A DNA stretch of 64,000 nt from Persicaria tinctoria (GCA_037127255.1 JBANSL010000020.1:51125098-51189097); one strand, 5' to 3'; shown: positions 22,700-35,284, numbered from the stretch's first letter. Notes: a model not told the origin generated them from the sequence alone. Made by a program: numbers and translations.

Positions 22700-23060
22700 C
22701 GGCAATTAGTGGGAATGAATTGGTAAATTATTCGGTGAAATCTGATTTATTATTCATCATTAATGAAGTCTTCGGTTTGACAAAAAATATAAAAACCGTT
22801 CATCGTACAAGCATTATTCGGTGAAATGTAAAACATTATTCGGTGAAATATAAACCATTATTCGTATAAAACAGAAGTATTGTTTAGGGAATTGGAGTTT
22901 TTTTTATCTGAAATTGATAAACAAAAAATATAAAACATTATTCGGTAGCATATGACAAATTATTCAGTGGAATTGGTAATTGTTCATCTAAACTAGATGA
23001 AAAAAGATATTGTGACATTATTCGGTAGCATATTAAATATTATTCGGTTAAATTGACAAA
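22700..23060. repeat. E4 motif array: ATTATTCGGTGAAAT
   Basis: About ten copies of TTATTCGGT(G/A/T), with variants TTATTCGTA, TTATTCAGTGG and TTGTTCATC, lie between the GC-rich block and the right terminus. E5 carries the same motif inverted. Confidence 0.85.
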
Positions 23061-23116
23061 TTTTAAAAACAAATGAAATTAGTTAAAATAAAGCGGGTTG
23101 AAAAAAATAGCTCACC

Positions 23117-23148
<32 letters not shown>

Positions 23149-23707
23149 AACAACAACAACAACAACAACAACAAAAAGGCCAAAAGGAGGGTTTCTTCAA
23201 GAATGGGTGGATGAGGGAGGTTGATTCACGCGCAGTTAAAGAAGTGGAAATGGAGTTGTGTGATTTTTGCACGTGGGTCCCACAATAAATTAAAACAAAA
23301 TTAAAAAAATCCCCTTTAATCGTAGCCATCCATCTCACTTTATCAACGGTCCATAGTTGTGCACAAGGTACACCCTAAGGGGTGTGCACAAGGGAACCAC
23401 TCCGAGTAATTTCCTTGTGCACATCCCTTAAGATATATCTTGTGCACATCTATGGGTCATTGATGAAGGAGAAATGGAATGCCATGATTAAAAGAAGTTT
23501 TTATTTTTTTTCTTTTTGAAATGATGGAACCCATGTGCCAAAAAAAACCATCTCCTTTCTTTGTACGTGTGATACACCCCCCACACCCCATTTTGCCTTT
23601 TTTTTAAAAATTATTTTTTCGGTATTTTCTTTTTTAAATTTTATTTTTAAAAATAAATAATTATGAGGAATTTGACAATGAGATGCACCTGATTTCGTTT
23701 TTTTCAA

Positions 23708-24130
23708 TTTTTGTAATTCCACCGAATAATATTTCACGTTATACCGAATAATATTAGGTTATGTTTTTTAAATATGGTGTTCCTAAATATCGATTTCTAC
23801 TTACAAAATTCACGTATTCCATTGAATAATTATTATAAATTCAACGAATAATATCGAAAACCTCGCAACTCAACCACACATTGATTTCAAATTACAAAAT
23901 ATACTCAATTTCATTGAATAAGTATTTAGAATTCAACGAATAATATGAATCAACAATCTCAATCACACATTAATTTCAAATTACAAAAGACACACATTCC
24001 GTTGAATAATTATTCAGAATTCAACGAATATATCGACAATCTCATATCTCAATCACAAAATACACACATTCCATTGAATAATAATTAGAGATTGACCGAA
24101 TAATGTTTGTATTCCACCGAATGATTCACC
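23708..24130. repeat. E5 motif array: CACCGAATAATA / CATTGAATAATTATT
   Basis: About fourteen copies of (C)ACCGAATAAT, CAACGAATAAT and CATTGAATAAT, the complement of the TTATTCGGT motif in E4. Confidence 0.85.
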
Positions 24131-24149
24131 TGTTGAACAATATCTCGAT

Positions 24150-24880
24150 TTCGAATGAGCCTTGGTCTTCATCATCACTGCCCATCTCCGGCCACCATCA
24201 CCGGCCACCATCTCCGGCCATCATCACTGCCCATCTCCGGTCTTCATCATCGCTGCTCGTCGCCGGAAACCGGCCTGCCCAGATCCACGATCTGCCGGCC
24301 AGATCCGGCACCACCATCACCCGACAGCCCATCCTCCCTCCTCTTCGCAGCAACCACGCAGCCACTTCGCCCTAACCCGCACCCTCTTCGCGCGCACCTC
24401 CATAAAACCACCTCCTTCCGTCCTTCCTTAGTTTTTCTGACCACCACACCCGCCGCCGGGAACCACCATGCCCAGATCCACGATCTGCCGGCCAGATCCG
24501 GCACCACCATCACCCGACAGCCCATCCTCCCTCCTCTTCGCAGCACCCACGCAGCCACTTCGCCCTCACCTCGCAACCACCACAACCGCCTTTCCTCTCG
24601 CTTTTCCGATCACCAGTGCCCACCTATAGCATACCCAACTGCCCCCGCTGGCCACCACTGCCCTCTGGCGATCGAATCGCACACTTCGCCTTCGCCGCCC
24701 TATCAACTCTCCTCCCTCTTCGCTGCCGCCTCTCCTCAACGACGAACCTCCAGCGGCCCTAATCGCCTCTTTGTACACCGCCATGAAGGGGATCTCCGGG
24801 TGATGGCGCCGATCAGACTGATTTTCCACCAAGATTTCAGATCTGAATTTCGTGGTGGCGATTTCTGATATGGTTTTCCA
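24150..24880 (+). other. E5 GC-rich block with an internal ~100-bp duplication
   Basis: C-rich and CATCAC/CACC-rich. The segment beginning CCCAGATCCACGATCTGCCG occurs at about 24279 and 24471 and continues as a match of about 90 bp. A forward frame (24155-24868) stays open across it, Pro/His/Ser-rich and low complexity, with no family recognised. Confidence 0.35.
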
Positions 24881-25137
24881 CCAAGATGACCGGCTAATTA
24901 AAAAAGGGGCCTAGGGTTTTTATCAGTTTCCTCCACCCGACCATACAATCACACGCGCCACATAATGATAGAAAAGAGAGTAAGTTCGGTTTTATTAATT
25001 AGTGTGCGGGCCCCACCTTTTTTTATATTAAAAAAAAAGAACAAAAGCCTTTTAATCTCAGCCATCCGCTTACCCCCATCCAATGACCAAGAATCGTGCA
25101 CAAAGTACACCCTAAGGGGTGTGCACTTTATACCCAT

Positions 25138-25170
<33 letters not shown>

Positions 25171-25173
25171 ATA
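25138..25173. repeat. (CT)n(GT)n microsatellite between E5 and E6
   Basis: About 10 CT units followed by about 6 GT units. Confidence 0.92.
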
Positions 25174-25496
25174 TGATGGTTCAGGGATACTCATGGCTTA
25201 TTGTGTAACATGTGAACAAATCTGGACCGTTAATTAAAAGAAATGGAGGGCTGTGATAATTAGCCATTTTTGTTTCTTTTTTTTTAATGAAAATGGTGGG
25301 GTCACTAGCTGAATTTGCATTACCTTCCAACGGAGCGCGTGAATGGGTGCGTGAATGGAGTGCCACACACATATTTTGATGAAGTGTGGGTTTGGGTGAG
25401 TTAGTGGCCTGATGAAAGTTTTTTTTTTTTTTTTTTTTTTTTTGTAAGAAGAAACCCTAGTGGATAGATACACCGTACCAATGGAAATCAATTATT

Positions 25497-25850
25497 ATCT
25501 ATGAATAATCTATCAATACAATCGAACAATATCAAAATACCATCGAATAGTTCAACGATACCATCGAATAGTGAACTAATTGTCAGGGAAATTGTCATAA
25601 GTATTAATGGCTAATATTCGGGTATATTGATGGATTATTCGGTGGTATATCTTGATTATTTGATGGTATCGCTTGATTATTCGATTGTATAGATTAATTA
25701 TTCGATGATGTTACAATATTATTCGGTTACTTATGTCATTTTAAGACATAACTAAAAATTATTTGATGGCATCGCTGGATTATTCGATGGTATCCCATGA
25801 TTATTCGATGGTATCCCATGATTATTCGATGGTATCGATGTATTTTTCAT
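25497..25850. repeat. E6 motif array: ACCATCGAATAG and TTATTCGATGGTAT
   Basis: About fifteen copies. The left third is in the CGAATA orientation, and the rest is TTATTCGATGGTATC. The array resumes after the solo LTR at about 26910-27005. Confidence 0.85.
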
Positions 25851-25856
25851 TCATAT

Positions 25857-26886
25857 TGATAACTCCACTCCCTTTGATGAAAAACGGAAATAGTTTCAAA
25901 GGCTTTGACAAACAGTTTGTGTCAAAGGTCTTGACGATACATCTGTGTTGATGAAACACAAAACCTGCACGTTATTATATTATGTCCGAATATTATATGT
26001 TATTATATGCTTCCGGATATTATTATATATATGCACTAACATTTCAGGAAGCTTTTTGAATTATATCTCCTTCCTTGGGCTGAATAAACGTGGAGAATAA
26101 AATCGGAAAGATTGTGGCTTCAAAGTTTCCCAGAATAGAAGATTGTGAAGATTGCCATGATCTCTAATAGCCGTTGGAGAAGATTCCTTCCTCAAGTGGT
26201 GCCGATGATCTTCACTATATAAAGGAGATGAAGAAGAGAGAGAGGACTGACGCACTTCAAGAATATCATTGCACAATCAGCCCTCAAGTTTACGATCTCT
26301 CTTCAGCGTGTTCTCTCTGCTTGTTCTTAAGAGTCTTATATTTTGTTTCAAAGCATTTAAGAGATACACAGCGAGCTTATAGGATATATTTCGAGAGAGT
26401 GTTATACTCAAGAGTTTGTAACTCAGGAAGTTGACACTAGGCGATTGATTCACTAAGTGTAAGAGGATTGTACTAGATAGCATAGAGAGGTGGGGCTCTT
26501 CTAGATTGGTCTAGGACTCCAAGGGAACGTGAGTTGACTAGATTGCAATTGTATAGGAGAGAGGCTTCTCGGGGAGCTATTATGATCCTAGGTCTTGTGA
26601 ATCAATAAAAGCCGGTTGAATCCTAGGGTTGTGGAAGAACCCTAGGCGGGGACGTAGGCCAAGTTCGTGCCGAACCTCGTTAACAATTCGTTGCGTCCTT
26701 TATTTACTGCTTTACCTTATTTCCGCACTTGGTTTGAATTGTTTAACTTTGTGATTCAGGTTTTCTCAAAGGGTTTGACACGAGCTTCAAAAGTCTTGAG
26801 AATATCTGCAAAAATCCGGCATACTCTATTCAATCCCCCTTCTAGAGTATTTCTATATTACTTTGTTTTAAATTATCGAACCTTCA
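25857..26886 (+). mobile_element. Solo LTR, 1030 bp (copia-type), copy 1
   Basis: Starts TGATAACTCC and ends CCTTCA, with a perfect 5-bp target duplication CATAT at 25852-25856 and 26887-26891. It is closely similar throughout to the LTR at 31259-32277. A TATA box is visible (CACTATATAAAGGAGATG near 26213), and the 3' part (GGGGACGTAGGCC, GTGCCGAACCTCG) is typical of large copia LTRs. No internal region or partner LTR is present, so it is a recombination product. Small frames inside are not genes. Confidence 0.93.
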
Positions 26887-27429
26887 CATATAACCCCCAA
26901 CAGCTAATATTCGGGTTTATTGATGGATTATTTGGTGGTATCGCTTGATTATTCGATGGTATCGTGATTGTATCGCTTAATTATTCGATGGTGTTACAAT
27001 ATTATTCGGGGAATTGAAATTATAGATTAGGTTTTATATAGTTTGTTGGGGAATTGAAATTATAGATTAGGTTTTACGCGCTACCAATTATGAGTGGGAT
27101 ATTTTTTTAATTTTCTTTACAAAATTACCCCCTTACGTGGCAGAATCTTGACCTTCAATTTCCTTTAGATCAACGGTTCAGATTTATTCACATGATACAC
27201 ATTAAGGGCTGAGTACATATGATCTAATCATATGTACTCACCTCTTATTGTGTAACATGAGAACACATCTAGGCCATTGATTGATGCAAAATAGAGGGCT
27301 GAGATTATTCAAAAATATTTGATTAATTGTAATTTTGGGTTTTCACAAAATAAAACACTCTCACCTGAGCGCGTGATATCACTTAAATCCCTAACCCTAT
27401 TTATACTAATTGACACAGAGACGATAAAA

Positions 27430-27910
27430 CACTCTCACCTGAGGAGAGGCGATGGCGTGGAGGCGACTCCGGCGATATGGGACGTCTAGTTGAAGGCCGG
27501 CGATGAGCCGAGGCGAAGGCGAGGAGGCGACTCCGGCGTTGGGAAATCGAGTTGAAGACCGGCTATTCGGAGGGATGAATGATCAATTGTGCTGGTTTGA
27601 AGACGATAGCGACGACGGAGGGATGGAGGGACGGTCCGGACGGAGGCACGATGGCGCCGACGAGGAAGACGGTGGAGGCGCGAGATGGTATCGACGTCGG
27701 CAGATCTGGGCGTTGGAGAACTTTCAGAAGGCAACGATGATTTCGAAGCCATGGGCGACTCCCTGGTGGTGCCAGTCGGGAGGTTTTTTGGTGGGCGGAT
27801 GATGGTTGAGGGTCCATTTCCGAAGGCGGCGGCGTTTTTGAAGCCATGGGCGACTCCCTGTGGTGGTTTTGCAGTTGGCGATTTGTGTTGGTAAGGGTTT
27901 CATTCCTAAT
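27430..27910 (+). other. E7 GC-rich exon-like block of unknown origin
   Basis: G-rich, with internal short duplications: GGCGA(C)TCCGGCG near 27460 and 27530, and GAAGCCATGGGCGACTCCCT near 27746 and 27841. Open but low-complexity frames on both strands; source gene not recognised. Confidence 0.35.
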
Positions 27911-28099
27911 GCTTTCAATTCGGGTTGTCAGGCATAGTTTTCACTGGATCTGGGTTCAAAATGTACCTCGGACGGCTTCAATTGCAGCCATATGTGTGAG
28001 ATTTTTTAATTGGATCTGGTTTCGTTCCTGATGCTTTCAATTGAGTTACATTTTCGTTCCTGATGCTTTCAATTGGTTTTGTTAATTGGTTTTGTGAGT

Positions 28100-28432
28100 G
28101 GTTGCACTATCGAATAATATCGTTATACCATCAAATAATCCAGCTTTACCATCGAATAATCAAGCAATACCACCGAATAATTTTTAGTTAAAAGAGATGT
28201 CATCGAATAATTAATCAATACCATCGAATAATCAAACTATATCATCGAATAATCAAGTGATACCGTCGAATAAAAGTTCAGAGCGTTTTCAGGGTGCTAA
28301 CCGTTTAGAAAAATTCATCGATATCATCGCATAATCAATGGATACGATCGAATAATTTGGCAATACAACTGAATAATTTAAAGTTACGATCGAATAAGTT
28401 GGCGATACAACTGAATAATTCAAAGGAAAAAA
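28100..28432. repeat. E7 motif array: ACCATCGAATAATCAA
   Basis: About fourteen copies of (A)(C/T)CATCGAATAATCAA, ACCACCGAATAAT and ATACAACTGAATAATT lead up to the right terminus. Confidence 0.85.
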
Positions 28433-28642
28433 ACTCAACCCCACAAAACCCAAAACAAACCCACACACGCTAAAAAGGAGAGTGAAGTAGAATTATTGGT
28501 GGGTCCCACCATTTTCTCAATTAAAAAAAAACAAAATTACATATTAATCTCAGCCATTCATTTCACCAAATCAATGGCCTAGATGTGTTCTCATGTTACA
28601 CAATAAGGCATGAGTACCCATGAACCATCCTCTATACTCAAC

Positions 28643-30342
28643 ACCGCCTTAATTACTTTGTAAATAACATCATGACCGTACGTGTGCAATTTTTTGTGGT
28701 CTAATTGTATAAATTCTAGTAATAACTTGTGTGGTTTCATGATGTGGTTGTATGCGGGTGGCAAAATCACATTATTTGAGCTGTCACTGTTTTAGACGGG
28801 ATTTATTTTAAGTGTTGGAACTATCTTTGTTGCTATTTTTAGAGACCTTTTTATTTAAGTTATTTTAGGTAATTTAGGGATTTATTTTAATTTCCATTGT
28901 ATTTATTATTTTCATTAAAATCAGCCCTAGGGTTTTTTATATTAGAACGGTTGATTCCTCCATTGTAAATTAGACGCCTCTTTTCATGAATGAAATTTTC
29001 TCTGTGTGAAACACAATGAGAGAAAGTCGATCGATTTGTAGTGTGGCTCGTCGATTGCAAATTGGTAATTGATCTTGCTTGGTTTCCTTTGAGTTCATCA
29101 ACCTCGCGAGAGCTTGGTGTTCCTGGTACTCACAAGTCCCCTCCTTGTGCCTCCAAGTTGTCCGCTTGGTTGTGTAAGGTTGTAGAGGCGGGCTTTGTAG
29201 TTGTTGATACTTGGTTCCTACCCTCTTAGGAGGTCTGGGATCTTTATCTCGTTCTACCTTAGTTCGAATCACCCTTTTATCGGTCTTTATTTTCATTGCT
29301 TTGTCGAGTCTTTATTCTTGTTTGGATCGAGTTCAGTTTCTGCATTTTTAGTCGATTTCGAGCATAGATTGTTCGAGTCAAGTTGCTGCGTTTGTTTTTA
29401 TTTCCTGTCGATATCGAGCCCTTTGCTTGGTGTTCTTGAGTCTTTGCTTCCGTCTTGTCTTTTGAGTCTTGATTGTCGAAGATCGGGTCATCCTACGGCT
29501 AACCCCGTATCAGTGGCACTGGGATGTTGGTAGCAAAAATCATTTGCTATAGTTGCTAGAGGCCAGAGGTAAAGAAGCCCAGGAGTGATGATGAACCATT
29601 TGAGTCATCACTTTGGTCTTACGAATGATCTCTTTCTACCGAGAACACTCGTGTCAGCCTATTTTGTAAGTTAAGCTTGGTGGGCAATTCTTGCTTGAAT
29701 TGTTAGTTTACTATACAAAAATGCATATATGTTGATTGATCTCATGTGCATTTGTGTTATTAAATGATGATCATGATATGACTTTCAATTTGTCTTGAAA
29801 GAATGTTGCTTTATGACATCTTTATGAATGTTGATCTTTGGCATGCCACTAGAACATATATAGGAAGTTTCTTTGAGAGAACTCCATAATTGCTCCTAAC
29901 CTCCAACTTGGTTGTTGTTGATCAAAATTATGGTGATATATATAAATGCTAACGTGCTAAACACCTTTTAAACCCGTAATTGAGAGGACCACTGGATTGT
30001 TTGAGTTAATTTATTGTTAAACTCTAAAAGCAAGCGTGGTAAAGGTGTTATATCACATTAATAGATGATCTATTGATATACCAAGTTTCATGTATTTTTT
30101 GAAGATCAAAGGTGTAGTAGGAAGATTTGTTCTTGATATATACATATGAGATGTAAAACCAACTTGATTAGAACCAAACAATTTAGATCTTTCAGATGTA
30201 AGAAATAAGATACCACATGAGAAGTTAAACAAAACCCCTATAAGATGCGGAAATGACTTAGAGTCAAACTAGAGTATATGAAAAATGCGGGGGTGTTTGA
30301 CTAAAGTGGTTGTACTTTCCTTTAATTGACATGATGTTGGAT
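28643..30342 (+). other. Degenerate LTR-like and leader sequence of an old copia element
   Basis: 28700-29010 has features of an LTR 3' part (ATGAATGAAATTTTCTCTGTG), and 29040-29520 is a T-rich leader ending in CCCCGTATCAGTGGCACTGG. I infer this is the 5' part of the copia whose pol remnant begins at 30343. No intact primer site or gag could be made out. 29530-30342 is AT-rich with no convincing frame. Confidence 0.3.
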
Positions 30343-31253
30343 CTAATATGGTCGATGTTATTCTTGTTGGTTATTATGAGAACAATTGTATTGCTTATGA
30401 GCTTATGTGCTTAGATGATATAAATACGTGTGAATATCATGATGTTGAGTTTTGTAGCAATGCTTGCTTAAGTAAAATCATAATAGTATTCATACTTATG
30501 TGCTTATGTCTGCATCTCTGTCTTTACTTGATTCAAATGTTGTACTTGAACCTAGTAAGTCTAGTAGGAGTAAAAGACATATAATTGAAACTAGCTGATG
30601 TGAGTTTAAGTTTGAGACAACTCTATTAGATGAACTCGTTGATGTGATTGAAAGTGATATACCTCTTACTTATGTTCTTAAGTTAGAAAATGAATTTAGA
30701 ACACTTAAAGAGGTTATGAGTTCAACCTATACTAGTTTCTTTCAAAAGATGCTATAGACAGTAAAGTGGAATCTATTATGTGTATCCCTTCTTGGGAACT
30801 AGTTGATTTGCCTAGAGGTATCAAAATCATTAAGTGTAAATGGATCCTAAAAGGAATTTTAGAACAAATGGTTCTATTATAAAGTTTAAGGCAAGACTAG
30901 TGGTTAAAGGATTCACACAAATATGAAATTGATTTCGTTAATGCATATTCTCAAATGATTATGATTGTCACTTACATTTATTATTTGCTTTAGCATTTAA
31001 TTATAAATCAACAGTACATCAATAGATGTTAAACTGTGTTTTAAATGACGATCTAGAGAAAGAGATATGTGGAACAACCTACGGGCATGTGGTTCCAAGA
31101 AAAGAGAATTTTGTTCACTTAAGAAATCAATATATGGATTTAACAAAGCATATTCGAAATGTTATGAGAATGTAACCAAACTGTGTTGAAGTTTTCATTT
31201 TGTGTATATAATGCATGTTTTTTTTACCAAGATATATTATATTGGTTACGTGC
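30343..31253 (+). pseudogene. Decayed copia pol (integrase end and reverse transcriptase), part 1
   Basis: At 30343-30460 the translation VDVILVGYYENNCIAYEL resembles the FVGY-box at the copia integrase/RT border. Around 30780-30930, WELVDLPRGIKIIKCKWILK corresponds to the conserved TWxLVxLPxGxKxIxxKWI start of copia RT. Many stops and shifts occur. The frame is cut at 31254-31258 by a solo LTR and resumes at 32283. Confidence 0.7.
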
Positions 31254-31258
31254 CTTTG

Positions 31259-32277
31259 TGATAACTCCACTCCCTTTGATGAAAATCGGATTTAGTTTCA
31301 AAGGCTTTGACAGGCAGTTTGTGTCAAAGGTCTTGAAGCTAACAGCTGTGTTGATGAAACACAAAACCTGTACTTTATTATATTATGTCCGAATATTATA
31401 TTATGCTTCCATATCATTATTATATATTCACTAACCTTTCAGGAAGCTATTTGAATTATATCTCCTTCCTAAAGCGTTCATAGCTGAGAAAGATCAAATC
31501 GAGATCATGGCTTCCGAAGTTTCCAAAGATAGAAGATTGCACTCAAGCCATGATCCTCTCTTAGCCGTTGGAGAAGATTCCTTCCTCAAGTGGCACCAAT
31601 GATCTTCACTATATAAAGGAGATGAAGAAGAGAGAGAGGACTGACGCACTTCACGAATATCATTGCACAATCAGCCCTCAAGTTTACTTCTCTCTTCAGC
31701 GTGTTCTCTCTGCTTGTTCTTAAGAGTCTTATATTTTGTTTCAAAGCATTTGAGAGATACACAGTGAGCTTATAGGATATATTCAGAGAGAGTGTTATAC
31801 TCAAGAGTTTGTAACTCAGGAAGTTGGCACTAGGCGATTGATTCTCGAGAGTAAGAGGATTGTACTAGATAGCTGAGAGAGGTGGGGCTCTTCTAGATTG
31901 GTTTAGGACTCCAAGGGAACGTGAGTTGACTAGATTGCAATTGTATAGGAGAGAGGCTTCTCGGTGAGCTATTAGGATCCTAAGCTTTGTGAATCAATAA
32001 AGCCGGTTGAATCCTAGGGTTGTGGAAGAACCCTAGGCGGGGACGTAGGCCAAGTTCGTGCCGAACCTCGTTAACAACTCGTTGCGTCCTTTACTTATTG
32101 CTTTACCTTATTTCCGCACTTGGTTCGAATTGTTTAACTTTGTGATTCAGGTTTTCTCAAAGGGTTTGGCACGAGCTTCAAAAGTCTTGAGAATATCTGC
32201 GAAAATCCGGCATACTCTATTCAACCCCCCTTCTAGAGTATTTCTATATTACATTGTTTTATATTATCGAACCTTCA
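31259..32277 (+). mobile_element. Solo LTR, 1019 bp (copia-type), copy 2
   Basis: TGATAACTCC...CCTTCA with a perfect 5-bp target duplication CTTTG (31254-31258 and 32278-32282). Same family as 25857-26886. The insertion point lies within the copia RT sequence immediately before its active-site motif. Confidence 0.93.
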
Positions 32278-32954
32278 CTTTGTATGTAAATGAGATGTTG
32301 ATATTTGGCACTAGCATGCATGTGATAAATGAAGCTAAACATTTGTTTCCTTTCGCTTTGAAATGAAAGATATGGGTGAAGTTGATGTGTTTCTAAGTGT
32401 TAAAGAAACTAGAAAAAATGAAATTGCTTCATTCCATTATGTAGAGAAATGTTGAGAAGATTTGATAACTTTATCGTTGTGCCAGTATGATTAAACATTC
32501 TAATTATGATGATGTTATAGCTCCACTAGTGGTTTTGTTTTGACATTATGTGGTTGTGCTATATTGTGAAAATCATCAAAATTGTCATGTTTGTTACATC
32601 GACTATGAAATATATATGAGATCATAGTTCTAGATTTAGCTGCACAAGAGATAGAGTAGTTGAGAATGTTACTAGCTTACATACCTTTGTAGGGGCATGA
32701 AGCTCTATCTAGTTCTCTATATTGTGACTCACATTTGCTATTTGTGTAGCTAGTAGCAATACATAGAATGGCAAGAAGAGACACGCAAATTTGACATGAA
32801 GTTGTGAGATTGCGAATGGTGTCATCTATTTGGAGGATGTGAGGTCCGAGAGGAACCTGATGATATATAGACAAAGGGCTAAACATGAGACTAGTCCTTG
32901 TTTTGTCTAAAGGAATGAGACTCAAACCAATATGAGGAGAGATACACCACTTCT
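32278..32954 (+). pseudogene. Decayed copia pol, part 2 (RT active site to RNase H end)
   Basis: Resumes as YVNEMLIFG, the decayed YVDDMLIFG active site, and KDMGEVDVFLSVK. Near 32730 ILYCDSH and near 32885-32930 SKGMRLKPI match the copia RNase H and the segment behind it. Both catalytic Asp positions after YV are altered (YVNE). Interrupted at 32955 by the CACTA element. Confidence 0.7.
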
Positions 32955-33779
32955 CACTACTAGAAATGTGTTCATAGACATCGGTTAAAAACCGATGTAA
33001 AACAAAAAAAAAAAAAAAAATTCAACGTGTTAGTGGGTGGTGTTAAAGATCCCAACTTTATGACATCAGTTTTGAACCGATGTCTATAATAATTTATAAC
33101 ATTGTTTTAATGTTTGATAACGATTTAAATACATCGATATAATTACATTTTGGTTGATTCACCTAATGTTCAACCATTGTTATTTTGCATTTCTAGATGG
33201 TTGAAACAATGTAGGGCAATAAAAAAATTTGACATTAACATCACTATATTTTTAATAAGAGATGTTATAAAATGATATACACATCGGTTATGTTTTATTC
33301 ATTTTGGGTGCACTTTTTATTCATTTAAAATTTTATGATATTCATTTATATAAATATAATGTATCATATTGAATATTTTGAAGCCGATGTCATCAGTATA
33401 TTTTCAAATCGTTTTTCAGATAAAAAGCGATGTGTTCATGCTATAAAACATCGATTTATACTTGTTTAACGATGCAAGTGTTTCCTATTAACATCGAGTA
33501 GCATTGCATTTTTAATATATTCAAGGCTTTCAAAATCATTTTGCGTCTTCGTAGTCGACTTATATAAAAAAAAATAGACATCGCTTTTTAATTTGTTCAG
33601 ATATCGGATGTCTTTTGATTATTAGCTATATATGTCATATATTAAAACACACCTGCTAATTACAGGAAACACACCTGCTAATTACAGCCAAAATATCATT
33701 AACCAACATGCATTCACCATAATCCAATATATCATCCACCAATGGATATTCACCATATTCAATATATCGAATCACTCAG

Positions 33780-35284
33780 CCCACTCAACCTAATGTTTAG
33801 CTATGAATTCAACGGATTATGCAATGCCTCTCTAATCCACTGACATCTCTTTTCGCTCTCTACAGCTTGGGCTAGATATCCTAAGAGATCACGAGATGGG
33901 AACAAATATGCTATAGCTGAAAAACCTGCAAGACAAATGAAGAAAAATGTATGTAGTGAATACCTTCCATCAATACCAATAAGTACAAGCATACTCTTTT
34001 CAGCACCATCAAAGGTATAAAATCAAACATACAGCAACATAAATAACAAAACAAAAAATAGTAATAAGGGCTACTGAATAACCTCATACTCTTTTCAGCA
34101 CCAATAAGTACAAGCATTGATAAGTTGATATTAATGTGTTTCTCTATCTCTATGTCCATGATATCCAGCTGCAATAAGTAGCAGCACCATAATGAGAAAA
34201 AGGGGAAGGAGACGGATCAAATTTAACAAAATTCTTGTTGCAAGTATAAGTATCACCTTATTGAAATATGGATCATTTCCCTAAAAACATGCATATATCC
34301 ATGTCAAATAGAAGCGAAAAAGCAGAAGCCTAGAAATCAAAAAAAAAATCGATTCAGAAGGATATTTCAAGGCTTCAGGTCTTAGTGAATGATGGGAAAG
34401 AAATAGCTAGAGTGCAAGTAAGCCAAGTCCCTCTACAACAGAGACAAGAAACTTGATTCTCTTTTATAGTTCCACGCCCAAAATTATTGAAATCAATTAT
34501 TGTTGATAAAAGTAGAAAGGATGGGTTAAGGGATGTAAAGAGGACTAACAATGGCAAGTTCAGCGACAAGCAAGGAAGGTGGTGCTTGGTGGATCGACAA
34601 GTTGGGTTTAGCTTCATAAGTTGCATTATGTGCAAGGGCAACAAATTAATCACAATACATCCCAAAAGCAACTCTTCTAATTAATCATAGAAGTGCTTTA
34701 GAAGGAGCTAGCTAGAACAATATATGATGACAATATTTACATGTGCCTTGGCCCTTTTGATATGAGGTCACACGATAGCATATAGCAGTTTTGTCCAGGA
34801 AAAAACAATAATAAAAAGTAATAAGTTTATCAAAATGGACAAGTTAAATGCAAGTAAGATTTTATTTTGTTTGAATCAAGGCTAGATCCAAAAAATAATA
34901 ATCAAATTCAAAACTAGATAAGAGTTCATATACCAGATTTAGAATAACATAAAATGCATCCCATTCAAATATCAAACTTCCTGGGGATTCATGCAATTTG
35001 TATTGCGATCTCTTTCTTGTCACTAGTTAACATCCAAAAGTTTATGCCTGTTTTCCTTAACATCTCGATGGTTTCAGGCAATCAATCCTGATAAATTTAG
35101 AAGGATATAAATCTAAAACTTACCACCTGATATATTAGAGCTATGGATCGTAGAAGATATACATCTAAAATTTAACAGCTGAAAATTGGAAGATGCAAAC
35201 GATCTAAGATCAAGCTCTTAAAGCTCACATTCAAGATCATAGATAAAATAGTGATTTAGGATATCTCAAAGAGACAAATTCTCT
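33780..35284 (-). other. CACTA interior: intron-like and unidentified captured sequence
   Basis: Short minus-strand open stretches (33801-34174, 34375-34671) are separated by AT-rich DNA, and a short segment (ACCAATAAGTACAAGCAT, CATACTCTTTTCAGCACCA) is duplicated at 33970-34010 and 34085-34120. They may be further pieces of captured genes, but I recognise none of them. Confidence 0.25.

Larger units (their letters stand above)
21590..23402. mobile_element. E4: Mutator-like element, left half of a mirror-image pair
   Basis: The left end (21590 inwards: ATGGGTATAAAGTGCACACC, then TTAGGGTGTACTTTAAGCAC) is near-identical over about 180 bp to the inverted right end of E5 (24958-25137). Its own right end (about 23310-23402) is a diverged copy: CTTGTGCACACCCCTTAGGG, TGTACCTTGTGCAC. 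Interior: GC-rich block 21854-22620, then a TTATTCGGT array, then a (CAA)n tract at 23113-23174. GCGCGTG at 21770-21776 and CACGCGC at 23227-23233. Confidence 0.6.
23403..25137. mobile_element. E5: Mutator-like element, right half of the mirror-image pair
   Basis: The left end, near 23408-23500 (TTTCCTTGTGCACATCCCTT, TCTTGTGCACATCTATGGG), is diverged and abuts E4's right end with almost no spacer. The right end (24958-25137) pairs with E4's left end. Layout is E4 reversed: motif array (23708-24130) next to the inner end, GC-rich block (24150-24880) next to the outer end. CACGCGC at 24952-24958. Confidence 0.6.
25174..27226. mobile_element. E6: Mutator-like element, interrupted by a solo LTR
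   Basis: The left end (ATGGTTCAGGGATACTCATGG, cut here at 20: TGGTTCAGGGATACTCATGG, then CTTATTGTGTAACATGTGAA) pairs with the inverted right end at about 27140-27226 (ACTCAGCCCTTAATGTGTAT, CATGTGAATAAATCTGAACC). Interior holds only the TTATTCGATGG motif array and the nested LTR; no GC-rich block. GCGCGTG at 25335-25341 and ACGCGC at 27076-27081. Without the nested LTR it is about 1.0 kb. Confidence 0.6.
27228..28642. mobile_element. E7: Mutator-like element abutting E6
   Basis: The left end (27228 onwards: ATCATATGTACTCACCTCTT, then ATTGTGTAACATGAGAACAC) pairs with the right end (inverted 28560-28642: GGTACTCATGCCTTATTGTG, TAACATGAGAACACATCTAG). The two share about 80 bp. Interior: GC-rich block 27430-27900, then CATCGAATAAT array 28100-28430. 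GCGCGTG at 27369-27375. Confidence 0.65.

Noticed and set aside
24155..24868. Proline/histidine-rich protein of 237 residues
   Set aside because: Low-complexity translation of a duplicated GC-rich block within E5; no start context, no family and a different frame is equally open.
30348..30584. Small independent gene of 78 residues
   Set aside because: The sequence matches the copia integrase/RT border and is part of the decayed element.
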